Source of the DNA: Thermoleophilaceae bacterium
GTDB taxonomy: Bacteria > Actinomycetota > Thermoleophilia > Solirubrobacterales > Thermoleophilaceae
DNA length: 64,000 nt
NCBI GenBank assembly: GCA_030447725.1
Contig: JAUJOQ010000005.1
Location: forward strand, 150,269 to 214,268
Direction of reading: 5' to 3'
This document shows, in pieces, positions 46,622-55,553 of the stretch. Under the pieces are notes generated by a model. The model had not been told where the DNA came from. It worked only from the letters and a program-made list of their open reading frames with translations, and made no database searches. Within the stretch, counting starts at the first letter, position 1. Each line of letters starts with the position of its first letter. A program made the position numbers and the translations under genes.

Positions 46622-48766
46622 TCAGTTCCCGGATCCGTTCGGCGACTCGCCGGTGCGGTGCTCCACGATCTCCTCGGCGATGCTGCCCGGAACCTCTTCG
46701 TACCGATCGAACTGCATCGAGTAGTTGGCCCGGCCCTGGGTGTTGGACCGCAGGTCGGTGGCGTATCCGAACATGGACGACAGCGGGACGCTTGCCTGAA
46801 CGGCGATCGCGTTGCCGCGCGGCTCCTGGGTCTCCACCCGTCCGCGGCGACTGGAAAGGTCGCCGATGACGGTGCCGACGTAGTCCTCGGGGGTGGTCAC
46901 CTCGACGGCCATGATCGGCTCGAGGAGCACCGGCTTGGCGCGCCTCGCGGCCTCTTTGGCGGCCAGCGAGCCGGCCACCTTGAAGGCGATCTCCGAAGAG
47001 TCCGTGTCGTGGTACTTGCCGTCGGTGAGGGTCACGCGCACGTCGACCATGGGGAAGCCCGCTTTGACGCCCGACTCGAGCGCCTCCTCGATGCCCTTGC
47101 CCACGGCGGGTATGAACTCCGAGGGGATCGAGCCGCCCTTGATCTTGTTCACGAACTCGAACCCTTCACCGGGTGCCGGCTCCATGTTGATGTAGACCAC
47201 GCCGTACTGACCCGAGCCACCGGTCTGGCGAATGAACTTGCCCTCGACCTTGGTGGCCTCGCCACGCACGGTCTCGCGGTAGGCCACCTGCGGGCGGCCG
47301 ACGCCGGCTTCGACGTTGAACTCGCGCCGCATGCGGTCAACGATCACCTCGAGGTGCAGCTCACCCATGCCGGAGATCACGGTCTGGCCGGTCTCCTCGT
47401 CGGTACGGATGTGGAAGGTGGGGTCTTCCTCCCCGAGGCGGCCGAGGGCTACGCCCATCTTCTCCTGATCCGCCTTGGTCTTCGGCTCGATCGAGACGTG
47501 GACCACGGGGTCCGGGAAGGTGATGGTCTCCAGCCGAATCGGCGCATCGGGCGAGCAGAGGGTGTCGCCGGTGGAGGTCTGCTTGAGGCCCACCCCGGCC
47601 GCGATGTCGCCCGCGTAGAGCGTCTCCTCCTCCTCACGGTGGTTGGCGTGCATCTGCAGGATGCGCCCGATGCGCTCCGTGCGGCCGCTGCTCGAGTTGA
47701 GGATGCGCCCGCCGGCGTCGATCGACCCGGAGTAGACACGGAAGTAGGTCAGCTTGCCGACGAACGGATCGGACATGACTTTGAAGGCGAGTGCCGAGAA
47801 CGATGCGTCGTCCGAGGGCTCGCGGATGGCCGAGACCTCGGAGCCGTTGTCCGAGCCCTTGGCGGCGGGCTCGAGCCCCTCCATCGGGGGCACGTCCAGC
47901 GGGCTGGGCAGATAGTCGACGACGGCGTCGAGCAGCGGCTGCACGCCCTTGTTCTTGAAGGACGACCCGCACATGACGGGGAAGATCGAGATGTCGAGCG
48001 TGGCCTTGCGGATGTCCTCGCGCAGGCGGTCGGCCTCGATCGGCCTGTCCTCGAGGTAGTCCTCCATGAGCTGCTCGTCGTAGTCGGCCAGCGCCTCGAC
48101 GAGCTGTGTGCGCGCCTCGGTGGCGGCGTCCTGCATGTGAGCCGGGATGTCCTCGACGCCCCACTCCTGGCCGAGGTCGTCGTGGTAGACGACGGCCTTC
48201 ATGGTCACGAGGTCGACGATGCCCTTGAAGCCGCCCTCCGCGCCGATCGGCAGCTGGACCGGGATCGCGTTGCCGGCGCCCTCGGTCTTGCCGTCGGCGC
48301 CCAGGCGGTCCTTCATCGTCTGGACCGAGCCGTCGAAGTCCGCGCCGATGCGGTCCATCTTGTTGATGTAGGCGATGCGCGGCACGCGGTACTTGTCGGC
48401 CTGGCGCCAGACCGTCTCGGACTGCGGCTCCACGCCGGCGACGGAGTCGAACAGCGCGATCGCGCCGTCGAGCACGCGCAGGGAGCGCTCCACCTCGACC
48501 GTGAAGTCCACGTGGCCGGGGGTGTCGATGATGTTGATGCGGTGGTCGTTCCAGGAAGCGGTGGTGGCGGCCGAGGTGATCGTGATGCCCCGCTCCTGCT
48601 CCTGCTCCATCCAGTCCATGACCGCGGCGCCCTCGTGGACCTCGCCCATCTTGTGGGTGCGGCCCGTGTAGAAGAGGATGCGCTCGGTCGTCGTCGTCTT
48701 GCCCGCATCGATGTGGGCCATGATCCCGATGTTGCGCGTCTTCTCTAGTGAAACCTTGCGTGGCAT
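46622..48766 (-). CDS. fusA: Translation elongation factor G
   Basis: 714 residues. GTPase motifs [36 protein letters not shown] and [10 protein letters not shown] are conserved, and domain IV with its GGSGQYG loop completes the tRNA mimic. ATG 48766 follows AGGAAG; the open frame extends 17 codons upstream through the terminator hairpin and is not used. EF-G translocates the ribosome. It is separated from rpsG by a plus-strand gene, so it needs its own promoter. Confidence 0.98.
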   Translation of the reverse strand: MPRKVSLEKTRNIGIMAHIDAGKTTTTERILFYTGRTHKMGEVHEGAAVMDWMEQEQERGITITSAATTASWNDHRINIIDTPGHVDFTVEVERSLRVLDGAIALFDSVAGVEPQSETVWRQADKYRVPRIAYINKMDRIGADFDGSVQTMKDRLGADGKTEGAGNAIPVQLPIGAEGGFKGIVDLVTMKAVVYHDDLGQEWGVEDIPAHMQDAATEARTQLVEALADYDEQLMEDYLEDRPIEADRLREDIRKATLDISIFPVMCGSSFKNKGVQPLLDAVVDYLPSPLDVPPMEGLEPAAKGSDNGSEVSAIREPSDDASFSALAFKVMSDPFVGKLTYFRVYSGSIDAGGRILNSSSGRTERIGRILQMHANHREEEETLYAGDIAAGVGLKQTSTGDTLCSPDAPIRLETITFPDPVVHVSIEPKTKADQEKMGVALGRLGEEDPTFHIRTDEETGQTVISGMGELHLEVIVDRMRREFNVEAGVGRPQVAYRETVRGEATKVEGKFIRQTGGSGQYGVVYINMEPAPGEGFEFVNKIKGGSIPSEFIPAVGKGIEEALESGVKAGFPMVDVRVTLTDGKYHDTDSSEIAFKVAGSLAAKEAARRAKPVLLEPIMAVEVTTPEDYVGTVIGDLSSRRGRVETQEPRGNAIAVQASVPLSSMFGYATDLRSNTQGRANYSMQFDRYEEVPGSIAEEIVEHRTGESPNGSGN

Positions 48767-48795
48767 CTTGCTTCCTGAGTTGGGGCTTGGGGCAG

Positions 48796-48815
48796 AAAAA
48801 AGGCCCTTCCGGGCC
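48796..48815 (-). terminator. Intrinsic terminator in the fusA leader
   Basis: On the minus strand GGCCC-GGAA-GGGCC is followed directly by TTTTTT (plus-strand A-run 48796-48801). The GNRA-type loop and six Us make a textbook rho-independent terminator, ending 30 nt before the fusA ATG. Because it lies inside the leader, it is likely an attenuator; it could alternatively stop transcripts arriving from rpsL-rpsG. Confidence 0.75.
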
Positions 48816-48922
48816 ACGAGCTAGGGAGGAGTCTCGCCCGGTTGCTCTAGGTCTTCGTGGTCTCCATAGACATGAGCGAGTGCCGCCGAGGCGCGAAGTT
48901 CCGCGCCCGGAGCGAACGGTCG

Positions 48923-48928
48923 ATGGTA
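48923..48928 (-). promoter_or_regulatory. Candidate -10 box (TACCAT) for fusA
   Basis: TACCAT on the minus strand, with a loosely matching -35 region upstream. It would give an approximately 150-nt leader that includes the intrinsic terminator and an 8-codon ORF (MSMETTKT, 48847-48873). The assignment rests on the hexamer alone. Confidence 0.3.
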
Positions 48929-48991
48929 GCAGTTGGCCCTGTAAATCGACGGCCCGACGAAGCCCCGGGGTAGAGATAGGCTGCGCCGCCA

Positions 48992-49495
48992 ATGGAGGCG
49001 TCCCAGACCCCCGTGGCCCACGCCCGGGTACCGGTGCGGCGGGCGGGGCCCCTGGCCTTGCTCGTGCTGGCGCTGGGCGCACTCGGCGGGATCCTGCTGA
49101 TGGCCGCCGAGCTCTCCACTGTCGTCACCATCGACGTGGACATGGGTACCTGCGAGGAGCTCGCCGGCACCGACGTGCGCGATGCCTGCAGCGTCAGCGG
49201 CTTCGAGCAGCACGGCGGGGCGCTGATCCTGCTGGGGATCGTGGCGGTGGTGATGGCGTTCGGCGCAGGCCGTGGCTCGAGCCGCCCGGCATCGCTTGCC
49301 CTGATCGCAGTTGCGATGATCGTGGTGGGCATCGTCGTGGCCCGCGACATCCCCGCCGCGAGCGAGACAGGCCTCGTGGGCCTGCGATACGAGGACGCGC
49401 GGGCGGGCGCCAGCGCCGGCCTGTACCTGGAGTGCGTCGGCGCGGCGCTCTGCGCGACCGCGGGAGCCCTGGGCCTGGCCCGGGGCTCGGGCTGA
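48992..49495 (+). CDS. Small integral membrane protein inserted in the str operon
   Basis: 167 residues with four hydrophobic helices (LALLVLALGALGGILLMAAE, ALILLGIVAVVMAFGAG, LALIAVAMIVVGIVVA, YLECVGAALCATAGALGLA). The first extracytoplasmic loop has two cysteines (GTCEEL and DACSV) that could form a disulfide. No family recognised. It is on the opposite strand to rpsG and fusA, with TAGGCT 9 nt before ATG 48992, and ends 18 bp from the rpsG stop. Confidence 0.75.
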   Translation: MEASQTPVAHARVPVRRAGPLALLVLALGALGGILLMAAELSTVVTIDVDMGTCEELAGTDVRDACSVSGFEQHGGALILLGIVAVVMAFGAGRGSSRPASLALIAVAMIVVGIVVARDIPAASETGLVGLRYEDARAGASAGLYLECVGAALCATAGALGLARGSG

Positions 49496-49513
49496 GCGGT
49501 CAGCGGGGCCCGC

Positions 49514-49984
49514 CTACCAGCGGTAGTGCGCGAACGCCTTGTTCGCCTGAGCCATGCGGTAGATGTCGTCCTTGCGCTTGTAGGCCAGGCCCTGCTGGGA
49601 CTGGGCGTCGAGCAGCTCATTCGCCAGGCGCTCTGACATCGACTTCTCGCGGCGGCGGCGCGAGAACTCCACGAGCCAGCGCACCGCGAGGGTGCGGGCC
49701 CGGGGCGGGGGGACCTCGACGGGCACCTGGTAGGTGGCGCCGCCGACTCGGCGCGAGCGAACCTCGAGCACCGGGGTGAGGGTCTTGATGGAAGTCTCGA
49801 GGGCCACTACGGCCTCCTCGTTGGTCTTACGAGCGACGATGTCGAGAGCGTCGTAGACGATCTTCTCGGCGGTGGACTTCTTGCCGTCGACCATCACCTT
49901 GTTGATCAGCTGCTGCACGAGCTTTGAGCCGTGGATGGCATCGGAGTCGATCGGGCGTGCCCCCGCTGCTGCGCGGCGTGGCAT
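49514..49984 (-). CDS. rpsG: Ribosomal protein uS7
   Basis: 156 residues, the standard length. [20 protein letters not shown] and the core [20 protein letters not shown], then [17 protein letters not shown]7 starts assembly of the 30S head and in E. coli represses the str operon. Three bp after rpsL. Confidence 0.97.
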   Translation of the reverse strand: MPRRAAAGARPIDSDAIHGSKLVQQLINKVMVDGKKSTAEKIVYDALDIVARKTNEEAVVALETSIKTLTPVLEVRSRRVGGATYQVPVEVPPPRARTLAVRWLVEFSRRRREKSMSERLANELLDAQSQQGLAYKRKDDIYRMAQANKAFAHYRW

Positions 49985-49987
49985 GAG

Positions 49988-50383
49988 CTAGCGGGCCTTC
50001 ACGCCGTACTGCGAACGGCCCTTCTTGCGGTCACTGACGCCGGCGGCGTCGAGCGTCCCGCGCACGACCTTGTAGCGCACGCCCGGCAGGTCCTTGACGC
50101 GGCCGCCACGGACGAGGACCACCGAGTGCTCCTGCAGATTGTGCCCCTCGCCCGGAATGTAGGAGGTGACCTCCATCCCGTTTGTGAGCCGGACTCGCGC
50201 GACCTTGCGCAGCGCCGAGTTGGGCTTCTTGGGGGTGACCGTGTAAACGCGGGTGCACACACCGCGCCGCTGGGGAGCGGCGGTGCGCTTCTTGCGCCCC
50301 TGCCCGGACTTCAGTCCCGGGGTGGCCACCTTCTTCTTGGGGGACTTGCGTCCCTTCCTCACGAGCTGGTTGATGCTTGGCAT
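49988..50383 (-). CDS. rpsL: Ribosomal protein uS12
   Basis: 131 residues. [30 protein letters not shown] with the lysine that changes in streptomycin resistance in its normal state, and [17 protein letters not shown] with the conserved aspartate region. It begins the ribosomal block; a DMT permease gene lies 30 bp upstream on the same strand instead of rpoC. Confidence 0.98.
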   Translation of the reverse strand: MPSINQLVRKGRKSPKKKVATPGLKSGQGRKKRTAAPQRRGVCTRVYTVTPKKPNSALRKVARVRLTNGMEVTSYIPGEGHNLQEHSVVLVRGGRVKDLPGVRYKVVRGTLDAAGVSDRKKGRSQYGVKAR

Positions 50384-50413
50384 GCGGCGCGGGATGCTAG
50401 CAGCGCAAGCGCT

Positions 50414-51283
50414 CTAGGCCCGGGCAGCGGCTGCCCGCAACGGCGCCGGCGTGAGCGTCGCGGCGACGATGACGAGCACGAAGGCGAGGCTCTGGATCAC
50501 GATTCCCAGGGCGTCGGCGGGCATTGGGTCACCGAAGACGACGAATCCGCCGGTTATCGCCGAGACGTTGGCTGCGGCGCTGGTGATGGTGATCACCGGC
50601 ACGGCCTCGCCCTGCTGAAGACCCTTCGCAGAGGCGTAGAAGGCGATGATGGAGCCGAGGATGCATGTGAGCAGCCAAGGCGAAGCGAGGCCGAAGAGAC
50701 CTTCGCTGCCCACGCTGCCGGTGAGAGCCTTGATGGCGACGTCGGAGACTCCGAAGAGGATGCCGGCGGCCGCGCCCAGGAGCACGCCGTGGTGCTGGTG
50801 GGGGACGCCGAAGCGCGGAGAGAGAACCAGCAGAGCGCCAACGACCAGCAGTCCCGACTCGAAGGCGATCATGCCAGGGACCGAGTAGCCCGAGCTGGCG
50901 TCGCCGCCGTGGGGCAGCGTGGCCGCGAGCATGGTGAGCCCGAGCGCGGTAAGGCCGACTCCGGCCCACTGCCGGGCCCCGACGTTGCAGCCGAAGAAGC
51001 GGTCCGCGAGAACCGTGAGGAAGACAAGCCCGCCGGAGATCACGGCCTGGACGAGCGAGAGCGGGGCGAGCGCGAGTGCCGCGACGTGGAAGATCCAGGC
51101 GCCGAGGGCTACGGCCATCCCGATCGCGAACCACTTCGAGCGAAACAGCCCGGCGCCGCTCGTGAGCGGGTGACGCAGGTCCACGTCTGGTGCCGCGCAT
51201 GCGCCGCGGTGCTTCAGGAGGAAGCCCAGGTTGGTGGTGAGGGCGCAGAAAAGCGCCAGCAGTATGCCTATCTCAATGGTCAT
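50414..51283 (-). CDS. DMT-superfamily permease (second copy)
   Basis: 289 residues, nine to ten helices, homologous along its length to the 2919-3821 gene (shared KHRGAC/KHRGAV, PDVD, FHV[AG]ALALAP, SLVQ, GG[LV]V.LTV[LV]ADR.FG, ITSAAANV). Substrate unknown. Its 3' end is 30 bp before rpsL on the same strand with no terminator, so read-through into rpsL is likely. The leader (51284-51418) carries a GC hairpin and a 9-bp dyad. Confidence 0.8.
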   Translation of the reverse strand: MTIEIGILLALFCALTTNLGFLLKHRGACAAPDVDLRHPLTSGAGLFRSKWFAIGMAVALGAWIFHVAALALAPLSLVQAVISGGLVFLTVLADRFFGCNVGARQWAGVGLTALGLTMLAATLPHGGDASSGYSVPGMIAFESGLLVVGALLVLSPRFGVPHQHHGVLLGAAAGILFGVSDVAIKALTGSVGSEGLFGLASPWLLTCILGSIIAFYASAKGLQQGEAVPVITITSAAANVSAITGGFVVFGDPMPADALGIVIQSLAFVLVIVAATLTPAPLRAAAARA

Positions 51284-51316
51284 AGAAGAGAAGCGGGGGC
51301 TGCCCTACCGGCCCCC

Positions 51317-51371
51317 CGTCGCTATTCGGCCTATCGGTCCGAGAGCCTGCGTGCATAAATAGATAGCGACG
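51317..51371. promoter_or_regulatory. 9-bp dyad in the divergent DMT/HAD promoter region
   Basis: CGTCGCTAT (51317-51325) and ATAGCGACG (51363-51371), separated by 37 bp that include AT-rich TAAATAGAT. Next to it GTAAC-GGC-GTTAC (51397-51409) is a short palindrome before the HAD start. The 135-bp region is divergent, so these could be operator sites or a leader stem of the permease mRNA. Confidence 0.4.
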
Positions 51372-51418
51372 CCCTGGCCACAGTAGTCATACCCATGTAA
51401 CGGCGTTACCGCACCTTC

Positions 51419-51922
51419 GTGACAATCGCAACGGACAAGCCGGTGCTCTTCGTCGACGTCGACGGGGTGATCAGCCTGTTCGGCTTCGCCCCCGGCGGCG
51501 ACTTTCCCGGCGCCTTTCACTCGGTCGACGGGATCCTGCACTGCATTGCGACCGACTGCGGCGAGCGCCTGCGCCGCCTCGAAGAGCACTTCGAGCTGGT
51601 GTGGGCCACGGGGTGGGAGGAGAAGGCGAACGAGTACCTACCGCTGATCCTCGAGCTTCCGTTCAAGGAGCTGCCCTCGCTGACCTTCGGCGAACAGGCG
51701 GTGTTCGGCTCGGCCCACTGGAAGCTCGAAGCCATCGAGCAGTACGCCGGCACCCGCGCGGCCGCGTGGATCGACGACAACCTCGACGAGCGCTGCGAGC
51801 GCTGGGCCGCCGAGCGTGACGCCCCCACCCTGCTCGTGAGGACGGAGCCTGCCACGGGCATGTCTGACGAACACGTCGAGCAGCTGCTGCAATGGGCGGA
51901 GGAGCACCGGCGTCGCGCCTGA
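51419..51922 (+). CDS. HAD-like hydrolase-fold protein
   Basis: 167 residues. LFVDVDGVISLFG is HAD motif I with both aspartates, WATGWEEKANEYL provides the motif II threonine region, and AWIDDNLDE is motif IV. The small size and absent cap domain resemble the HAD proteins annotated as DUF-type secreted-or-cytosolic phosphatases in actinobacteria. Starts at GTG 51419. Substrate unknown. Confidence 0.8.
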   Translation: MTIATDKPVLFVDVDGVISLFGFAPGGDFPGAFHSVDGILHCIATDCGERLRRLEEHFELVWATGWEEKANEYLPLILELPFKELPSLTFGEQAVFGSAHWKLEAIEQYAGTRAAAWIDDNLDERCERWAAERDAPTLLVRTEPATGMSDEHVEQLLQWAEEHRRRA

Positions 51923-52132
51923 TGGAACCCGCTCGCGACCTCGGCCCAAACGCCGCTGGCAGCAGTGTGCCCGCCCCGCTCCGGATTGACGTGGGACGCC
52001 GAACGATCGGACCTCTCAGCGAGCGCGGCCTCTCACGCTGAGATGCTCCCGACGTCGGGCCGGCGCAGCGTTGGCCCCGGCAGCCCGCTTGCGCGAGCCG
52101 CCGGGCCCAAGAGAGCGGGCGTGGCCCTGGGG

Positions 52133-52576
52133 TCAGGCCCTGCCGCGCGCCCGGGACGCGAGCGCCGCCAGGATCCCCGCCGCGGCGATGGCGGCGTGGA
52201 GAATGTTGTCTGCCCCGTTCACCGGAGCCAGGCCGAAGAGGATGTTGTCCCCTGTGATCAGTCCCCAGACCGTCACGAGTGCGTACGTCAGGCCGAAGCC
52301 GAGAGCGAAGGCGAACCCGCCCGCCGCGGAGCGCGAGAGCGCCAGGCCCAGCAGCCCGGAGGCGAGGTGGACGATGTTGTGCCAGCCATTCACCTCGAAG
52401 AGGATGAGGTCATCGCCCTGGACGTTCGTGCCGAGACCACCGAACTCCGAGTTCACGAAGAAGCCGGCGATACCGGCGAGGAGAAGGGTCGCGCCGAAGA
52501 CGAGTGAGTAGATTTGCGCCGGGGTCTTGGCGTCGGTACCGGTAGCGCCCGATCGGGCAGCTGCGCTGCTAGCCAT
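52133..52576 (-). CDS. DUF4383 family membrane protein
   Basis: 147 residues with four helices. The family's two paired motifs are clear: VNGWHNIVHLASGLLGLALS and APVNGADNILHAAIAAAG. DUF4383 proteins are common in actinobacteria and have no assigned function. The N-terminus is a polar, alanine-serine-rich stretch. GAGGTTTCCTC-type ribosome site precedes ATG 52576. Confidence 0.88.
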   Translation of the reverse strand: MASSAAARSGATGTDAKTPAQIYSLVFGATLLLAGIAGFFVNSEFGGLGTNVQGDDLILFEVNGWHNIVHLASGLLGLALSRSAAGGFAFALGFGLTYALVTVWGLITGDNILFGLAPVNGADNILHAAIAAAGILAALASRARGRA

Positions 52577-52706
52577 GAGGAAACCTCCGTTCGGTTATCG
52601 AGAATCTTGAGTATCCGGGCTGCGGCTCTTCAAACACGGCTGAGTTGCGCATCAACGCTGCACCCGGACGAGTGTCCGGAAGAGATCTCCGGCGATCTGG
52701 CCGCGG

Positions 52707-52928
52707 TTACGGCTCGGGCGGGAGGAGCAGCGACTCGTCACGCCAGCCGGGCTCAACCTCGTCGAGGGCCTGCGCGACGCGCGGATACTCCGCCGGCAGG
52801 AATACATAGTCGCTGCTGATCTCCGGGGTATCGATCTGAAGCCGCTCCGCCAGCCGGCCGAGCACATCCTCGAGTTTCTCTCTGGCCGCTCCGGGAGCGA
52901 CTCTCCAGACCGCCGGTACGTGGTCCAT
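52707..52928 (-). CDS. Small hypothetical protein
   Basis: 73 residues: VWRVAPGAAREKLEDVLGRL, then APEYPRVAQALDEVEP-like, ending in SLLLPPEP. It may be a small alpha/beta fold, family unknown. TAGGAT with a 7-nt spacer precedes ATG 52928 (the -10 box is 52936-52941), so I prefer this start to the upstream ATG at 52964. Ends next to the cupredoxin start region on the same strand. Confidence 0.6.
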   Translation of the reverse strand: MDHVPAVWRVAPGAAREKLEDVLGRLAERLQIDTPEISSDYVFLPAEYPRVAQALDEVEPGWRDESLLLPPEP

Positions 52929-52935
52929 CCAAGCC

Positions 52936-52941
52936 ATCCTA
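52936..52941 (-). promoter_or_regulatory. -10 box (TAGGAT) of leaderless promoter for the 73-aa gene
   Basis: Minus strand TAGGAT, 7 nt, then ATG 52928. It falls just downstream of the cupredoxin stop at 52965, so the small gene need not depend on the cupredoxin promoter. Confidence 0.45.
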
Positions 52942-52964
52942 TAAGACATCCAGGACTCCGGCAC

Positions 52965-53552
52965 TCAGCGGATCCTGAATGACCGCCGCAATATCCGGCT
53001 CTTGTTGCCCCAGCCATCTCGGGCCTCGAGGGTCGTGGTGCGCCGCCCGCGAGGTATCCCCGTGACGGTGATCGCCCGCCTGCCGCCGGCGAACACCCGG
53101 CGCCGCTGCCTCTGACCGGCGGTGATGGTCACCACCGCACGCTCGGAGAGGCGGAAGGTCAACCGCACCCTCGCGTCACCGGGAACGGCTTGGAGATCTG
53201 TGATCCGCGGCCTGACGGTCTCCGGTGTCCCGACCCGCACCCGCGCCGTCATCTCCGGATGCGGGATGCAGTAGAGCCGGAAGAGACCCGGATATCTGAA
53301 GCGGTGGGTCTGCGTCTGACCCGCGCCCACGAAACCCGAGTTGTAGCGATCGGTCTGACCCGAGCGCAATGTCGCCGTGTGCACGGTCGGACCCTCGAAG
53401 TTGAAGTCGACCGTCTCCCCCGGCTCCACCTGCACCGACTCGGGGGCGAACTGGAAATCCTGGACGCTCATGAAGCCGCCGGCGGCGAGGGCGGGGGCGG
53501 CCTGGAGGAAAACGAATCCTGTAGCCAAGAGGACCGAGCGTGGAAGGTGCAT
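52965..53552 (-). CDS. Secreted cupredoxin-domain protein
   Basis: 195 residues. Signal peptide MHLPRSVLLATGFVFLQAAP, then a plastocyanin-like domain: the type-1 copper ligands are H in PTVHTATL, C and H in LYCIPHPEM, and M in the same segment. The C-terminal 80 residues form a beta-rich domain (RLTFRLSERAVVTIT) like a fibronectin-type module. It likely carries electrons or binds copper outside the cell. The signal-peptide region recurs as a fragment at 55554-55645. Confidence 0.85.
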   Translation of the reverse strand: MHLPRSVLLATGFVFLQAAPALAAGGFMSVQDFQFAPESVQVEPGETVDFNFEGPTVHTATLRSGQTDRYNSGFVGAGQTQTHRFRYPGLFRLYCIPHPEMTARVRVGTPETVRPRITDLQAVPGDARVRLTFRLSERAVVTITAGQRQRRRVFAGGRRAITVTGIPRGRRTTTLEARDGWGNKSRILRRSFRIR

Positions 53553-53627
53553 GGCACTGAGACACCCGTGCCGGCGCGAAGTCGCGGCGGCCGGGGCGCA
53601 CCTCTGTGCCGCCGTGCTCGTCCTGGG

Positions 53628-54143
53628 CTAGGCGTCCACGTCGTAGACCTCGCTGGCCGGTTGGCCCATCACGCGCTCGGCCATCTCGCTCTTGAGGGCG
53701 TCCAGGCGCCGCTCCTGTTCCTCGGTGCGGTCCTCAGCCCGTGCAAGGTCGATGAACTCGTCGGTCACGAACCCCTCGCGCAGAGCGAGCGTCGCGCTGC
53801 GCTCGCGGTAGCCCAGCCGGAACACGAAGCGCTCCAGCGTCCGGCCGCGCTCGGGACGTGCGAGCGCGGCGTCGACCCGGAACCGATCGCCCGTGACCGC
53901 GCGCGCGACCATCTCGAAGGCGTCGCGCGCGCCGGGGCCACCGAATGCGGTCTCCACGACGATCTCACGGCGCTCGCACGGACCGTCGGGGTCGAGCAGC
54001 GGGAAGGCGCGCTCGAGGACCTTGAAGCCGTTAGCCACGCCGCCCGGCGACCCGGGGCCGTGGTACTTCATGAGGTCCTCGAACGAGAAGGTGATCAGCC
54101 GGCCTCGATCGACGACCCGGAGCGTGCTCGTCATGTAGGGCAC
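53628..54143 (-). CDS. Hypothetical protein, weak FmdE-like start
   Basis: 171 residues. The N-terminal part TFSFEDLMKYHGPGSPGGVA is reminiscent of the FmdE/GAPDH-binding-like domain, in which the usual cysteine after HGHLCPG is absent here. The end is acidic and helical (RTEEQERRLDALKSEMAERV). GTG 54143 or ATG 54134 could be the start. Nothing in the neighbourhood supports a function. Divergent from the TfoX gene. Confidence 0.6.
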   Translation of the reverse strand: MPYMTSTLRVVDRGRLITFSFEDLMKYHGPGSPGGVANGFKVLERAFPLLDPDGPCERREIVVETAFGGPGARDAFEMVARAVTGDRFRVDAALARPERGRTLERFVFRLGYRERSATLALREGFVTDEFIDLARAEDRTEEQERRLDALKSEMAERVMGQPASEVYDVDA

Positions 54144-54189
54144 TCTCTCACGGGCTCACTGCCGAGGGCCAGGAGTATCCGGATCCAGT

Positions 54190-54295
54190 CTAAGGACGGG
54201 CCGAGCGGGCGAGCGAGAAGCGCCAGATGACCTCGCCGTCCTGCAGTGCCTCTCCGTCGTACCGAAAGCCGGCCCTCTCGAGCCTGCTCCTATGT
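54190..54295 (-). pseudogene. C-terminal fragment of a GNAT acetyltransferase
   Basis: Minus-strand reading gives RLERAGFRYDGEALQDGEVI and WRFSLAR to a TAG at 54190, the last strand and helix of a RimJ/GNAT N-acetyltransferase (usually 'S..VLEKAGFR.EG'). No N-terminal catalytic part exists upstream, where other genes occupy the DNA. A gene remnant, about 31 codons. Confidence 0.5.
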
Positions 54296-54400
54296 CGAAG
54301 TGACCGGGGCGTCTGCCGCTGACGCGGGGATCGCGCCCTTGCCTGCGATGGAGCGGTCGCTCTTGCGCCACCCTTGCGCCTGGGCGACCATGTAGTCGCC

Positions 54401-54758
54401 ATGCCGTACGACGAAGACCTCGCTAATCGGATCCGCGAGCTGGTCTCCAGCGAAGCCGATGTCACCGAGAAGAAGATGTTCGGCGGCCTGGCCTTTCTGG
54501 TCGGCGGGAACATGTCCGTCGCGGCCAGCGGCCAGGGCGGGCTGATGGTGCGCATAGACCCCGAGGACACCAACGCGCTTCTTGCGAAGCCGCATGCTCG
54601 ACCATTCGAGATGCGGGGCCGCGAAATGCACGGCTGGCTCCGAGTCGAGCCGGAGGGCCTGCGAACCAAGCGCCCAGCTCGCACCATGGGTCACGCGCGG
54701 CGTCGCGTACGCCCGCTCACTCCCCGCGAAGCCCTCGCAAGCTTCTCGCGATCGTTGA
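54401..54758 (+). pseudogene. TfoX/Sxy N-terminal-domain protein with a +1 frameshift
   Basis: ATG 54401 begins a TfoX-N domain: RELVSSEADVTEKKMFGGLA, FLVGGNMSVAAS, GWLRVEPEGLRTKR. At 54673-54675 the frame must advance one base in a CCC run to continue as QLAPWVTRGVAYARSLPAK with a stop at 54756-54758, which is the family C-terminus. Corrected length is 118 residues, normal for single-domain TfoX proteins. Read as is, it runs on to 54883 with an unrelated tail. TfoX domains are linked to competence in other bacteria, but stand-alone ones are of unknown role. Confidence 0.75.
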
Positions 54759-54868
54759 GCACACGAGGGAACACTCTCCTTCGGACGTCCCTGCGCTGTC
54801 CCATTTCGACGAGGAGGGGAGCATGCTGCGCAGCGCGCACCGCGAACGAACCTCCGGTCGCGCGTCGG

Positions 54869-55441
54869 TCAGGCGGCTGCTGAGTCCTTGAGCTCTTTGA
54901 TCAGGTCAGGTACGAGTGGCTGCCAGTCACCGGGTTCGAGCCGCGGATCGAGCCCCGCGCGCAGCAATTCCTCGAGACGCTCAGGCAGCTGGCTTTCCGG
55001 AAAGCCCACCTCCCCCAGAACCTCCTCGGCGACGAGAATCGGCGCCCCGGCGCGAACAGCGAGGTTCAGCGCGTCACTTACCCGCGCCTCGACCTTCGCC
55101 GAGTCGCCCTCAATCTGGAGATGGATCGCCGCCCTGTACACGTTCTCGCGAAAACTGTTGATCACGACGTGATCGACTTGGGCGCCCGTCGCGTCCAACA
55201 GCCCGGCCATCACCGCGGGCGCGATAGGACGACGCTCCGCCATGCCCCGCTGGTGCCTCAGAAGCGCGAACGCATCGGCGCGCCCCATCCAGATCGGGAG
55301 CACGCGCTCCCCGTCTTGCTCCTCGAGCACCACGACCTGAAGCGGCTCCTCGAAAACCGTGGCGGATGGCTCAGCGAGCCGCACCGGCGGGCCGCCTTGG
55401 GCAACGCGAACCCACACACCCTGAAACACGACCTCCGCCAT
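54869..55441 (-). CDS. Bifunctional nuclease (BFN/DUF151) domain protein
   Basis: 190 residues. RVLPIWMGRADAFALL and the following VINSFRENVYRAAIHLQIEG, EARVSDALNLAVRAGAPILV are the BFN domain, first described as a DNase/RNase in plants and widespread in actinobacteria. The C-terminal tail is helical. ATG 55441 follows GAGGAGGTCAC. It overlaps by 14 nt the tail of the frameshifted TfoX gene on the other strand. Confidence 0.87.
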   Translation of the reverse strand: MAEVVFQGVWVRVAQGGPPVRLAEPSATVFEEPLQVVVLEEQDGERVLPIWMGRADAFALLRHQRGMAERRPIAPAVMAGLLDATGAQVDHVVINSFRENVYRAAIHLQIEGDSAKVEARVSDALNLAVRAGAPILVAEEVLGEVGFPESQLPERLEELLRAGLDPRLEPGDWQPLVPDLIKELKDSAAA

Positions 55442-55553
55442 GAAGTGACCTCCTCGGCCGGCATCGACTGAACCGAGCATAAGCCGTGCCGACCGTGTCA
55501 CTCGCGAACGCCTCCACCTGAAATAAGGGCATCGGTTCGCTTGCGCTCTTCGC

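Noticed and set aside
54832..54891. 22-codon ORF (MLRSAHRERTSGRASVRRLL) behind GAGGAGGGGAG
   Set aside because: Good ribosome site but no homology, and it overlaps the 3' end of the BFN gene; could be chance.
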